Assembly (NCBI GenBank): GCA_028290305.1
Contig: JAQGKC010000385.1
Coordinates: 1 to 20,697 of the forward strand
Length of the DNA: 20,697 bases
Direction of reading: 5' to 3'
Source of the DNA: Bradyrhizobium sp.
GTDB lineage: Bacteria > Pseudomonadota > Alphaproteobacteria > Rhizobiales > Xanthobacteraceae
The notes beneath the pieces are model-generated. The model saw only the letters and a list, made by a program, of their open reading frames with translations, did not search any database and had not been told where the DNA came from. The translations under genes and the position numbers were made by a program. Shown piece by piece: positions 6,780 to 14,964 of the stretch (the first letter of the stretch is position 1; each line of letters begins with the position of its first letter).

Positions 6780-7556
6780 TTACGTCCACGGCTCGGTCGA
6801 CGCCTCAAGGGCAAGATCAAGCAAAAATCCTGCACTCATGAAATGCAGATAGGCGGAGGCGCGCCCGCCGCGCAGCAACATGCCCGCAAAGCCAGCAAAG
6901 TAACTCCCTGGCCCACCGCCGATGTAGAATACCGGGCCACCGCTCATGCCGTCAGCGTCCATGGGTTTTTGCATCTTCATTCGCTGCAGATGGGGTGATG
7001 ATGAGCCGCCGTCGTACACGGCTTGCACCTCGATACATCTGGCTCCGATATGGTCTTCGTCAAAGAGTTGACGTCCCGACGGATAGCCAAACGCCATAAA
7101 CGGCATTTGTGCCGTCCCGGTCGGCCAAGTGCGCGCGTCATCGATAGGGAAAAACTTGCTGGTCAGATTGGCGACGCCATAGCGCTCGATGTCGAACTCG
7201 AAGGCGGAAACATCGATTGTATCTTCATCTTTGTTGTCGTCTGTTATCCGGACCACCCGCGTGCTTGTGGCGCTCATTATCTTTTTGTCGAATGATAAAG
7301 GGATCGCAATCTTGTCGGGCGAATACCTACTGACTTGATGTCGGCAGCAGAAAACGAAGTGCCGGCCGGCGATCTGGATGGCTGCCCCACTGCCCACAAG
7401 ACAGTAAGGAAACTGCTCATCGCCTGTCAGCCCGAAAATCTGCTTACAGAACTTCTGAAGAACGCTTTCGACGTCCCAAGCGCTATGCCAGAGCGCACCG
7501 ACTTGAACTGGCCAAGCGCTGCCCGGTCCAACTTGTCTGGGAAGGATCAGCGTTAT
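6780..7556 (-). CDS. Trypsin-like (S1-type) serine protease, apparent ATA start
   Basis: This is a cytoplasmic trypsin-like peptidase, third gene of the AAA/subtilase operon. The triad reads as His73 (FCCRH), Asp115 (TIDVSAFEF) and Ser205 in DGMSGGPVF; GYPSG at 157-161 is also typical. The first ordinary start, GTG 7397, leaves only 19 residues before the catalytic His and cuts the first strands. Yet the frame is open upstream, with plausible protease N-terminal sequence (PVQVGALWHSAWDVESVLQK) back to an ATA codon at 7554-7556. That codon has AAGGAG 6 bp before it and lies 10 bp after the subtilase stop. I annotate from ATA (258 residues). A mutated ATG, true ATA initiation, a CTG at 7550 or GTG 7397 remain possible. 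It converges with the plus-strand gene ending at 6756. Confidence 0.8.
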   Translation of the reverse strand: MTLILPRQVGPGSAWPVQVGALWHSAWDVESVLQKFCKQIFGLTGDEQFPYCLVGSGAAIQIAGRHFVFCCRHQVSRYSPDKIAIPLSFDKKIMSATSTRVVRITDDNKDEDTIDVSAFEFDIERYGVANLTSKFFPIDDARTWPTGTAQMPFMAFGYPSGRQLFDEDHIGARCIEVQAVYDGGSSSPHLQRMKMQKPMDADGMSGGPVFYIGGGPGSYFAGFAGMLLRGGRASAYLHFMSAGFLLDLALEASTEPWT

Positions 7557-7566
7557 CGTCGTCTCC

Positions 7567-10104
7567 TTATCCTTCGACCAGAATGGCCGCCCTTGCCTCG
7601 ACTAAAACCTTAACCTCCGTACTGAGATCCACGCTCTGCCCGGGCGCAGCAATGGACAGAATGAGCGCATAGCGGCCTCTGTCTGTCATGCGGCGCTGCC
7701 CAACATGAGACTTCCACCATCCTCCAACCGGATAGATTGCGATCGCATCGTGCAGTGCCAGGTCAACGGCATGCCCGCGCCAAATGTCGCAGTGAAGAGA
7801 ACCAGCTTGAATCGATTTTGGTCCCAGTAGCCAACAGCTTGTCTCCCCTTCGGCTTCCACTTCGTCTTTCGCTTGGCTGGCGTTGACCCGATGTCGAAAT
7901 GCAACACGCGTCTCGTTCCGCTTTTTCATATCGAAACGTAGACCAAAGGACCGGTAGGTATCGGGCCGCGTTGCTGCACGGCCTGTGAGATTTGGCTCAA
8001 CAAAATAAGATAGTGTCACCTTCATCTCGACGATCGCATTCTCCAGGGCTTGGAGAGTAGCCCTGGGCCAAGGCAGATCATAAAAGTGCATCTCGTTGAA
8101 GACTGCGGTGCGCCCATCAGCGCCAATCGCAAAGGGCTGTATTTCCGCTTGCGCGATGAGGTTCAAATCGTTCCGTGCCGATTTGATCGCTCGATCAAGA
8201 TTGGGCACGCCGTACCCCACTTCTCGCAATACCTTCTGCTTTTCAGCTTTAGTTCCTGTTTTCCAGTGGGCGCCTCTTCCGACGAGGCGCGCGCGGATCG
8301 GTTGCGGCCATGCTGCAGACTGCACCGCTAACGCTCGGTACGTTTCCGGCCAATAACCTGGAAGGTCTGCAGCAAGCCGTCCGAAAAAGTTTCCGGACAT
8401 TCCCACCGCAGCACTCGTTGCCCAGAAGGGCACCAACGGTTCACCCTCCACATCAGACCCGGCCGACAAGAGTGACAAGGCCGGGTGCCAACTGCAGAAG
8501 CCGCTGTCATCAATGGCCATGTTGCCGGCTTCAAACAGAACTTCAGGTTTGATCGGCGTTAGATCGTCGGGAAGCATTGCGCTGTCGCGGCTATAAGGGC
8601 TGCGGTGATTGGCTGCGACTAATGGGCGTCCCTGCTCGACAGGTAAGGTTTCCTTGGTGGTATATCCGCCGATCGAAAGTGCATTCCAACTTTGAGCCGG
8701 ATCTTCGACCGGCTGAGGCGAAGTAACGGCCCCGCGCTCTCCGCCAGCGATATTACCTGTCGCAACTAGTACAAGCCGTTTCGGCGTCGCAGTCGCGCGC
8801 GGCGAGTTTATGCGATCACCGGGCATTGAACCTGCGCTAATTTGGTCGATAGCGCCGCTCCATGTTGAAGGCCTTGCCGATGAGAAGTCTGCCGTAGAAC
8901 TCGCAATGCAGAAGCTACGCGTAGCACCGGGGCGTGAAATCTCAACGGCTGCGACCGCCCCCTGCGTGATAACACCGTAGCTTGGTGGATGATTCGGTGG
9001 GAAGCCACGCGGAGGAAGCATTTTCATGGACTCGACGGCGTGATTCAGCACGATTTGTCGTCGATCATTCATCGCGTATTCGAGATCGCCGTAGAGAACC
9101 AGTCCTGCCAAGCCGGTGCCATGGCCTCCGTTAGGCTCATGGTCGTCCGTTAGCCATTCATTGTCATACGCCCAAGCATTCTGCAGTCCTGGCGCGATCA
9201 ACGGATGTGCTGACGACACGCCGGTGTCTAAAATGCAAACGAGAGGCACTTCGCCCGCAGGCGGGGTGATCCTTGTTGCCAGTTCTGCGACGAAATCATG
9301 CTGCGCAACAACGAGATTCCCGCGTTCAAGAAACGGCTCGATAGTGCCTGTTGCTCGACGAATCTCGGCAATCGCACCAGGGGTGCGCCGCGCAAATAGC
9401 AGAATTTGGTCCGATCGAGCATGGACAAAGAGGACGACGGTGTCCGGAAAAATAAGACGTTCGGGTCGAACGTCAAAGCCCCCGTTTCGAGCGGCATGCT
9501 CCACCGCATCGGCACGTCCCTCGGCCTCGCGCACCCATAGCTCCCACCAGGCCGGACGGCCGTCCGCAAAATCAACCATTCCGACAAAAAGGGATTCAGC
9601 CGCAGCGGCCTGAATTGTTTCAATGTTCTCGAAGCGGTCAATGTCAGGGCGTTTCTGGTTTCCCAAATTTTCGCTGCCGTAGGCAACGATACGTGCCTCC
9701 AAGAATGTTCGCGCATTGTCTGGGATAAAAAGTACAGCGCTCTCCGTCCGGTCTTCATTACGCGATGTTCGAAGTACGACGATATCTTGTGAAGGAAAAT
9801 CGAGAGCGGTGGGAATCTTCGCAGCCTTGGACCGAGATCCTTCCGCGGGCATCAGAGTCCCTACTTCAACCAGGACGCCGGCGCCCAATCCGTCGATTGC
9901 CAACCTTTGATCGGCTCCTGGCAGAGGCATTAAGCCAACGGCGTTCGAGAGCTGGTCCAACAAACCTTGAGCGTGCGCGACATAGTTATCGCGCAGAGGT
10001 TTCCGAGACTGGTTGCGTGAGGGGTAACCGTAATGTGCCGCTTCCCGCCAAGCGTCTATGGAAATGTGCGCCAGATCACGCGCGTCAAAATCGGTATTGG
10101 CCAT
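7567..10104 (-). CDS. Large cytoplasmic S8 subtilisin-like protease
   Basis: This is an 845-residue subtilase. Catalytic motifs are in the standard order: Asp293 in CILDTGVSSAHPLI, His328 in NGGHGTGLAGL, oxyanion Asn451 in VATGN and Ser564 in FWATSAA. About 285 residues precede the catalytic domain and about 250 follow it, so it is much longer than a secreted subtilisin. It has neither a signal peptide nor a propeptide-like leader, indicating intracellular action. It is followed at 10 bp by a trypsin-like protease gene and preceded by an AAA+ ATPase gene with a 62-bp gap. Paired AAA ATPase and S8 protease genes recur on bacterial mobile elements. From that I infer that the ATPase controls or feeds the protease; the substrate is unknown. 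The ribosome binding site is weak (GGGAG about 13 bp upstream). Confidence 0.92.
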   Translation of the reverse strand: MANTDFDARDLAHISIDAWREAAHYGYPSRNQSRKPLRDNYVAHAQGLLDQLSNAVGLMPLPGADQRLAIDGLGAGVLVEVGTLMPAEGSRSKAAKIPTALDFPSQDIVVLRTSRNEDRTESAVLFIPDNARTFLEARIVAYGSENLGNQKRPDIDRFENIETIQAAAAESLFVGMVDFADGRPAWWELWVREAEGRADAVEHAARNGGFDVRPERLIFPDTVVLFVHARSDQILLFARRTPGAIAEIRRATGTIEPFLERGNLVVAQHDFVAELATRITPPAGEVPLVCILDTGVSSAHPLIAPGLQNAWAYDNEWLTDDHEPNGGHGTGLAGLVLYGDLEYAMNDRRQIVLNHAVESMKMLPPRGFPPNHPPSYGVITQGAVAAVEISRPGATRSFCIASSTADFSSARPSTWSGAIDQISAGSMPGDRINSPRATATPKRLVLVATGNIAGGERGAVTSPQPVEDPAQSWNALSIGGYTTKETLPVEQGRPLVAANHRSPYSRDSAMLPDDLTPIKPEVLFEAGNMAIDDSGFCSWHPALSLLSAGSDVEGEPLVPFWATSAAVGMSGNFFGRLAADLPGYWPETYRALAVQSAAWPQPIRARLVGRGAHWKTGTKAEKQKVLREVGYGVPNLDRAIKSARNDLNLIAQAEIQPFAIGADGRTAVFNEMHFYDLPWPRATLQALENAIVEMKVTLSYFVEPNLTGRAATRPDTYRSFGLRFDMKKRNETRVAFRHRVNASQAKDEVEAEGETSCWLLGPKSIQAGSLHCDIWRGHAVDLALHDAIAIYPVGGWWKSHVGQRRMTDRGRYALILSIAAPGQSVDLSTEVKVLVEARAAILVEG

Positions 10105-10166
10105 TCGAAATGCCCCACTCCCACTACGCGAATCTTTCGGTAGAGGATATCATGAGTGGCGAGCGC

Positions 10167-11174
10167 TTATCGCTCAAGTGGCCTATCAAATTTCTCTCGA
10201 AAAGCTTGTCTGTCTCGGAGCGCCGATTCGAGTGACTCCGGGGACGCCTTTCCGGATCCAGACAAAATCGCATCCTTGACGACAACGTCCGCAGCACGAA
10301 CAAGCTCGGCTTGGCTGAGATCAGTCAGCGAACTCGCGACAGTGGACCAAAATTCGGGCGATATCTTAAATTTGCCAAGGCGGCGCTCAATCAGAGTTCT
10401 GGCAGCACCCGGATCGGGCAGGGCGTATTCGATCACTTCGTCAAACCGACGAGCAAGTGCGTTATCGAGTATTTCGACATGATTTGTCGCGGCAACGACA
10501 ACACTGTCTGTCGAATTCGCCTCCTCCATGAAGGCGAGCACCGAGTTCAGCACACGCCGGATTTCACCGACGTCATTCCGCTCGCCTCGTCGAGTGCCAA
10601 TGGCATCAAATTCGTCTAGCAAATAAACGGCCCGCACCTTCGCGACCTCGTCGAAGAGCAGCCGCAATTTTCCTGCGGTCTCGCCAAAGAATCTGCTGAA
10701 CAAGCCTTCCAAGCGCACGGTGAATAGCGGTAGCCGCAACTCCCCGGCAAGGGCAGCCGCGGTCATAGTCTTACCGGTTCCGGGTGGTCCGACCAGGAGT
10801 AAGTGTGTCGTGGGCACCTGACCATGTTCACGCAGGGTCGCGCGCTCTCTCTGTTGCAGTACGACGCGGCTGAGACGGCTCCGAAGGGCATCTGAAAGAA
10901 CCATGCTCGATAGGCTGGTTTTTGGATACGAACTCTCTACCAACCCCTGCAATTCGCCAGGCGGCCTCGCGAGTGGGATAGGAGCTTGACCCGAAGCGGT
11001 TCGCTGACGACCTCGATCGCGAGCTTTTTGCACCAACCGCTTAAGCTTTTCTGCCTCATCTTTCCGACCCTCACGCGCTTCGTGTGCAGCAACTTGAAGC
11101 GCGACCGATAGGAATTGCTCTTCGTCCCCCTCGATATGCGAGTTTAGGAGCGCGACGAGTTGTTTGGCGAACAT
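10167..11174 (-). CDS. AAA+ ATPase, first gene of the protease operon
   Basis: The 335-residue protein has a helical, charged N-terminal region (1-80, EGDEEQFLSVALQVAAHEAR) and one AAA module. It shows Walker A GPPGTGKT at 129-136, Walker B YLLDEFDAIG at 184-193, sensor-1 Asn231 in VAATNH, and an arginine-finger pair in NALARRFDE at 239-245. FFGETAGKLRLLFDE at 162-176 is typical of classical AAA (FtsH/spastin-like) domains, but there is no metalloprotease motif or membrane segment. It probably forms a hexamer that unfolds, remodels or senses a partner for the subtilase encoded next. The start is well supported: AGAGGAG about 5 bp before ATG 11174. An inverted repeat upstream (11218-11236) may regulate the operon. 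Confidence 0.93.
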   Translation of the reverse strand: MFAKQLVALLNSHIEGDEEQFLSVALQVAAHEAREGRKDEAEKLKRLVQKARDRGRQRTASGQAPIPLARPPGELQGLVESSYPKTSLSSMVLSDALRSRLSRVVLQQRERATLREHGQVPTTHLLLVGPPGTGKTMTAAALAGELRLPLFTVRLEGLFSRFFGETAGKLRLLFDEVAKVRAVYLLDEFDAIGTRRGERNDVGEIRRVLNSVLAFMEEANSTDSVVVAATNHVEILDNALARRFDEVIEYALPDPGAARTLIERRLGKFKISPEFWSTVASSLTDLSQAELVRAADVVVKDAILSGSGKASPESLESALRDRQAFREKFDRPLER

Positions 11175-11217
11175 GCGTACTCCTCTGCGTTTTCGAGTGT
11201 TCGATCGGGTGACTATT

Positions 11218-11236
11218 TTAAGCGAGCGGCGCTTAA
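11218..11236. promoter_or_regulatory. Perfect inverted repeat upstream of the AAA/protease operon
   Basis: TTAAGCG and CGCTTAA form 7-bp perfect arms around a 5-bp spacer, 44-62 bp upstream of the AAA start. On the minus strand an AT-rich TAAAAT that could serve as a -10 overlaps the proximal arm, so a protein bound here would block transcription. No hexamer matching a good -35 was found at the right distance. Confidence 0.5.
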
Positions 11237-11387
11237 CAGCGGGTTCCCATGATGAAAAACCTTACTCTGCGACTACCGTCAGAGCTATCCGTCTCAGACA
11301 GCTAGTAGTGCATATCTGAGATTGTACCACGTTTTGACTACGGCGATGACGCCGTCGAGAAGCGCAGCGCCGCCGTTGCCGCCAGCG

Positions 11388-11783
11388 TCAGCGCAACCAA
11401 CTCGGCCAGCAGCCGTCCTCTTCGTGGCGTCCTGTCCGGACCTGGCAGCCGTCGTCGAGCAAACGCCAGCCAACATCCTTCCAGATCGCATGCGGCCCAT
11501 AGAGTTTGACCGCGTCGAGGCGCTGTATCTCGACGCAACGGGAGCATCGAGCGCATTCGACCCGAAGAAGCTCGCGGGGAATCTCCGATAGGCGCATCTG
11601 CTGGATGGGTAGCCATGGCTTCCCGCCGGCGCGGGGGTCCTGTAGGACGTCCTCCCAGTATTCCGGCGGTAGAGTGCTGTCCGGAGCAGGATCGTTGCTC
11701 TCGGAGGTCTGCAGTCGGCCAGATGCCAGTTTTTCCATCTGCTTGGGGGAGGGCATTCGCCAAGATGCGGGGTGATCGCTCAT
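11388..11783 (-). CDS. Conserved hypothetical protein with C-terminal cysteine-rich (zinc-ribbon-like) segment
   Basis: The 131-residue protein starts MSDHPASWRMPSPKQ. Its N-terminal half is polar; the second half has CARCSRC (near residue 77), VEIQRLDAVKLYGPHAIWKD, then LLDDGCQVRTGRHEEDGCWP. The four cysteines suggest a zinc ribbon. I recognise this pattern as a widespread small protein of alphaproteobacterial mobile regions, with no known function. ATG 11783 is chosen; an upstream in-frame start at 11876 would add an unlikely leader. It is divergent from the serine recombinase gene. In the 170-bp divergent gap, two AGAACA copies 11 bp apart (near 11789-11806) may be regulatory. Confidence 0.75.
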   Translation of the reverse strand: MSDHPASWRMPSPKQMEKLASGRLQTSESNDPAPDSTLPPEYWEDVLQDPRAGGKPWLPIQQMRLSEIPRELLRVECARCSRCVEIQRLDAVKLYGPHAIWKDVGWRLLDDGCQVRTGRHEEDGCWPSWLR

Positions 11784-11952
11784 GGCGCTATTAGAACATA
11801 AAGAGAACAAATCGCAAGCCGCTACGAATAGGTGGTCGCCGGCCGGGCGCCCCATATGCTGCAGCAAATGTAACAATACCCCTTGACCTGTTACGCTCAG
11901 ATGTGGAACATATCAATGCTCATTGAGGTGTTTCAAAACCAGGTCAAAACCC

Positions 11953-12600
11953 ATGAAAACGGCAGTCGCCTACACGCGCGTCTCAACTGCCCAGCAGGGA
12001 AGATCCGGCCTGGGCCTCGAAGCACAGCAAGCGGCGCTCGCCCGATTCGCCGAGACTGAGGGGTTCGACCTGGTTCAAACGTTTCAGGAGGTCGAAACCG
12101 GAAAGGGGGCCGATGCGCTCAACCGGCGACCGCAGCTCGCCGCAGCGCTGAAGGCGGCAAAGAAAATGAAATCCCCGATCATTGTGGCAAAACTCGACCG
12201 TCTCAGCCGCGATGTACATTTCATCAGCGGACTGATGACTCATAAAACACCGTTTATCGTGGCTGAACTCGGTGCCGACGCGGATCCATTCATGCTGCAC
12301 CTCTACGCCGCGTTGGCTGAGAAAGAGCGCGCCATGATTTCCCGCCGCACCAAGGACGCTCTGGCGGCCAAGAAGGCGCAGGGTGTGGCGCTAGGCGGCC
12401 TTAGAGCTTATGGCGCCCAGGCTCGCGAGGACGCCATTGAGCGCGCCGAGAAATTGCGATCGGTACTCGACGAACTTACCGGCCTGTCCGCCCGCAAGAT
12501 TGCTGCAGCATTGAACGAACGCAAGGTTGGAACGCCCGCCGGAGGCGCCTGGCATGCAGCGACAGTCATTCGGGTGCAGAAGCGGCTCGGGCTGGCCTGA
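11953..12600 (+). CDS. Small serine recombinase (resolvase/invertase family)
   Basis: This is a site-specific serine recombinase of 215 residues, the size of resolvases and invertases. The nucleophile is Ser11 in VAYTRVST. The catalytic arginines lie in AKLDRLSRD (near 81-89) and in the [17 protein letters not shown] helix region (near 120-135). A C-terminal DNA-binding helix-turn-helix follows, with [21 protein letters not shown] and W-H-A-A-T-V at about 180-205. Start ATG 11953 is preferred over an in-frame ATG 30 bp upstream because family members begin about 5 residues before the AYTRVS motif. Its target could be a resolution site of a transposon or an invertible segment; no partner transposase is adjacent. 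Confidence 0.9.
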   Translation: MKTAVAYTRVSTAQQGRSGLGLEAQQAALARFAETEGFDLVQTFQEVETGKGADALNRRPQLAAALKAAKKMKSPIIVAKLDRLSRDVHFISGLMTHKTPFIVAELGADADPFMLHLYAALAEKERAMISRRTKDALAAKKAQGVALGGLRAYGAQAREDAIERAEKLRSVLDELTGLSARKIAAALNERKVGTPAGGAWHAATVIRVQKRLGLA

Positions 12601-12788
12601 GGTATTGTGCCCGCCCATCGTGGCGCAGCGAGTGTACTCGGCGCTCGGCGTGACCCTGCCATGCCAACGGAGACTCGGGGTGCCTTACCGATCCGAAATG
12701 CTTCAAAGCACAAGGGCCCCCGTCCCGGATAGTCAGAGTGCCAGCGGATCTCGTCGGCAGTGATTCCAAGCGCGATCAGTCGCGTCAT
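12408..12788 (-). CDS. Doubtful small ORF antisense to the recombinase 3' end
   Basis: The N-terminal 40 residues ([19 protein letters not shown], then [15 protein letters not shown]) look protein-like and could be the start of a small hypothetical protein. After about residue 45 the sequence becomes low in structure and runs antisense into the serine recombinase gene. It may be a truncated gene whose 3' part was lost when the recombinase region was inserted, or a chance ORF. I do not recognise a family. Confidence 0.25.
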   Translation of the reverse strand: MTRLIALGITADEIRWHSDYPGRGPLCFEAFRIGKAPRVSVGMAGSRRAPSTLAAPRWAGTIPQASPSRFCTRMTVAACQAPPAGVPTLRSFNAAAILRADRPVSSSSTDRNFSARSMASSRAWAP

Positions 12789-12869
12789 CAGATCCAACGC
12801 TCATGATCACCCTTGCCATGTGGTCGGCATGCCGATTGCTACGGAAAGGAGACATGGGGAGAATCTTGT

Positions 12870-13058
12870 ATGGAAACGTTACAGCACTACCGCGCGATGG
12901 AAGCATTCTGTCGCCAGCGTGCCAAAATGGACGGCGAGGATGAGTTGTTTTGGCTCACCGAAGCCGAGGTGTTGGCCAAGCTTCTCGGGAACGCACACCG
13001 GCGTGAGGTGCTGCAAAGCAAGCGCCCAGATGTCGGACAAGAAGAAAGCCCCCAGTAA
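12870..13058 (+). CDS. Small conserved hypothetical protein
   Basis: The protein is 62 residues, METLQHYRAMEAFCRQRAKM followed by an acidic stretch and FWLTEAEVLAKLL. It is probably helical and acidic, and resembles a small ORF family I associate with Bradyrhizobium and relatives. ATG 12870 is preferred over an in-frame upstream start at 12813; GGGGAG lies 8 bp before it. Its stop codon lies inside a terminator hairpin. Function unknown. Confidence 0.7.
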   Translation: METLQHYRAMEAFCRQRAKMDGEDELFWLTEAEVLAKLLGNAHRREVLQSKRPDVGQEESPQ

Positions 13059-13069
13059 AGAGGGCCTTT
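13045..13069 (+). terminator. Rho-independent terminator overlapping the stop of the small gene
   Basis: AAAGCCCCC and AGGGCCTTT pair (7 of 9) around a 7-base loop that contains the TAA stop of the preceding gene. The symmetrical A and T tracts make it potentially bidirectional. Confidence 0.6.
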
Positions 13070-13191
13070 GAACCTCGAACTCGTGTCGCGGGTCACACGG
13101 ACTGAGCGTCGCGTCTTAGTATGCGTGACCGCAGGGCTTCACATGCGACTGAACGAGGGATGACGCCGACGCAGCGGCGGTCGCGACGCAA

Positions 13192-13410
13192 TTAGCGCGC
13201 CACTCCTGTGGTTGTCTCTGAGGGACCCACGGCTGGGGGTGGGGTCTCGTCTAGCACCGTCGACCCCGGTGTTCCGCTCGGTCCGGGATTAGGCGCAACA
13301 TGGGTAATGTTCCACGGTCCCCCTCTCAGGATAGCAACCGCCACAAGGAACACTACAGCGATAATGGCGAACCTTCGAAAGCTGCCTTCCCAATCCCGAT
13401 TATCCCGCAT
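13192..13410 (-). CDS. Small single-pass membrane protein
   Basis: The 72-residue protein has a charged N-terminus (MRDNRDWEGSFRRF), one hydrophobic helix at about 15-29 (AIIAVVFLVAVAIL), then a proline-rich tail (PNPGPSGTPGSTVLDETPPP). The positive residues before the helix suggest the N-terminus stays inside and the tail lies in the periplasm. A purine-rich stretch (AGAGAG) precedes the ATG. No function can be assigned. It sits upstream of, and on the same strand as, no other gene it clearly cooperates with. Confidence 0.6.
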   Translation of the reverse strand: MRDNRDWEGSFRRFAIIAVVFLVAVAILRGGPWNITHVAPNPGPSGTPGSTVLDETPPPAVGPSETTTGVAR

Positions 13411-13444
13411 GCAGCTCTCTACGCTAGTTTTAGTAATCCTGATT

Positions 13445-13807
13445 TCAAGCTTTCTTGGTGAACAACGTCAGGACGCCGTCGACGACGTTGATAGCAACGA
13501 CATGTGACGAACTCAGGCCCTTGGCCTTAAGCGCGGATGCCGCTTCCGGTGACGCGTCAATAGAAGCCCGAAGTGACTGTATATCTTTCTCGCTTGTGCG
13601 CTTGACGAGTTCGTCGACTTGCGAGCGCAACGCCGGTTTCAGGTCCTTGACGTCGACGACCTGTATACTCCGTATAGCCGTGCTGGATTGATCAGACGGG
13701 GTCTGCGCCTGCGCCTTGGGTTGCGAGGGTGCTCCTTGTGCCTGCACGAGAGCAGGCGTTCCGAGGCAGAGTGCCGCAATAATGACGGATGCTGTGGAGA
13801 TGCGCAT
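13445..13807 (-). CDS. Small secreted or periplasmic protein
   Basis: The 120-residue protein has a Sec signal peptide: MRISTASVIIAALCLGTPAL, then VQAQ with likely cleavage after AQA near residue 24. A Gln/Pro/Ser-rich linker follows, then a folded region from about 45 with RSIQVVDVKDLKPALRSQVD, and a C-terminal block ending VVDGVLTLFTKKA. ATG 13807 has AAGGAG 5 bp upstream; a GTG 6 bp earlier is too close to that site. No family is recognised. Confidence 0.75.
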   Translation of the reverse strand: MRISTASVIIAALCLGTPALVQAQGAPSQPKAQAQTPSDQSSTAIRSIQVVDVKDLKPALRSQVDELVKRTSEKDIQSLRASIDASPEAASALKAKGLSSSHVVAINVVDGVLTLFTKKA

Positions 13808-13969
13808 GGTCACTCCTTTTTCGGTTTGCAGGATAAAAAACCTCTATCCGCGAAATCCGGTCAACGTTTGATTTTCGTGTGGCCGTTCGGTGATACCAGT
13901 GCGACGCTGAGGCGGCGGAACGGAATGGATCGGCCGGGGCTTTTTCCAGGGGGGCAAGAAAGCAAGAAC

Positions 13970-13994
13970 GCCCGCTTGCGCGGGCTTTGATTTT
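13970..13994 (+). terminator. Terminator hairpin, likely bidirectional
   Basis: GCCCGC-TTGC-GCGGGC forms a perfect 6-bp stem, followed on the plus strand by TTTGATTTT. On the minus strand it is preceded by the degenerate Xre gene and followed by a T-rich run, so it could end transcription from that side as well. Confidence 0.7.
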
Positions 13995-14021
13995 ATTTGC
14001 TGTACGCGCCGCTGACGTATC

Positions 14022-14204
14022 TATTGCGTATTTCCACGCGGCAACCGCGTCGAAATACGCCTTCGGGTTATGCGCGATCGTCACCAGAAGCGCACGCGCC
14101 GGCCCGTCGCTTTTCTGCGTCCCTGTTCCCCGCTTCGAAACGCCAAGCATGCCGGCGAAAGTGCTTTGGCCATATCCATACTGGGCGCATGCCCTACGAA
14201 TGGT
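14022..14204 (-). pseudogene. Degenerate copy of a short Xre-type DNA-binding protein
   Basis: The piece reading IRRACAQYGYGQSTFAGMLG, then VSKR, matches residues about 18-41 of the intact gene at 19309-19554. The piece GPARALLVTIAHNPKAYFDA, then VAAWKYA, matches its C-terminal half. Between them the expected TLQGWEQ..RRK segment is broken. Bases coding EQGRRKAT are present but in another frame, so at least two small indels flank it. The normal stop after the AAWNAQ position is also missing, and the frame reads on through the hairpin at 13970. It is not expected to give a working regulator. Confidence 0.75.
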
Positions 14205-14622
14205 GTAGTAACCTTCACTGGGGGACTACATTTATTCACGTCCGATCGACCCTTCGTCATGACGAACGGCATAGGCAAACCCGATTCGCATCTAGTCATC
14301 CGATCAGCCCGATGCAGTGTTTTCTAGCCACGAACACGGCAGACGTCGAAAAACAACTTCAACGACTCCCCGCCAAGGAGTTTATGCGTCGAATGAACGA
14401 CAAGATGGCGAGCCGAGCGCGGAAGTACGTCTATGGCGTCGACGACAGCCAAATGAGATTCGTTTCCAATAGGTTCGGTCGAAAACTCTTGGCCGGTCCT
14501 GGTGATGCGTAGACGTCGGACCGGCAAAGCCGCGCGGACGGCTAATGCGCAGGTTCGTATCGGCCGGCGTCTGCAACTTTGCCGCGATCAGCGGACCCGT
14601 TGCAAGGCCAGGGGCCTCCACA
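14205..14622. other. Stretch without a convincing gene
   Basis: The best candidate is a 66-residue plus-strand ORF at 14312-14512 (MQCFLATNTADVEKQLQRLP, then KEFMRRMNDKM). It has no ribosome binding site and no recognised family; minus-strand ORFs over the same bases look no better. It is probably eroded sequence between the dead Xre copy and the intact Xre regulator. Confidence 0.4.
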
Positions 14623-14895
14623 TTACCTCTTGTGTTTCCCTCGCAGCCCGACCCCGTGAGCGGAATCCGGCAGGAACGTGATGCCGGCCTTCTCCAGTGC
14701 ACTGCGTATCTTCGTCAAAGCTTCGTTGCGCGCATCCGATCGCCACTGCAACGTGGATTCGATCCGCGGCTCGCCGTCGATTTTTTCAACCTCTTGAATT
14801 GTTGAAAGACCGACGTCGGCGGCCTTCGCCAGGTCTGCAATTGTCCAGCGTACAAAGGCCCGCGCCGCACGAATCTGTGCCCCCGTGATTTTCAT
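14623..14895 (-). CDS. Xre-family transcriptional regulator
   Basis: The 90-residue protein has a helix-turn-helix near the N-terminus: MKITGAQIRAARAFVRWTIA, then DLAKAADVGLSTIQEVEKID at about 21-40. The rest ends in the common tail EALTKIRSALEKAGITFLPD. This is a short, widespread HTH type in alphaproteobacterial mobile elements. ATG 14895 is preferred over an in-frame start at 14922; GGAG lies 8 bp upstream. It is divergent from the small-gene cluster starting at 15036. Two 21-bp direct repeats in the divergent region are the obvious binding-site candidates. Confidence 0.85.
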   Translation of the reverse strand: MKITGAQIRAARAFVRWTIADLAKAADVGLSTIQEVEKIDGEPRIESTLQWRSDARNEALTKIRSALEKAGITFLPDSAHGVGLRGKHKR

Positions 14896-14964
14896 CTTCG
14901 ATACTCCGTTACAGGCTTCCACTGTGGCGCTGATAAAAACGAATTGTCAATGTTTATAATTGGG

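Noticed and set aside
9116..9613. 165-codon plus-strand ORF inside the subtilase region
   Set aside because: It is a shadow of the subtilase coding strand, with serine- and arginine-rich sequence typical of antisense frames in GC-rich DNA.
13997..14512. 171-codon plus-strand ORF
   Set aside because: It runs antisense to the degenerate Xre copy, is poor in protein-like sequence and has no ribosome binding site.
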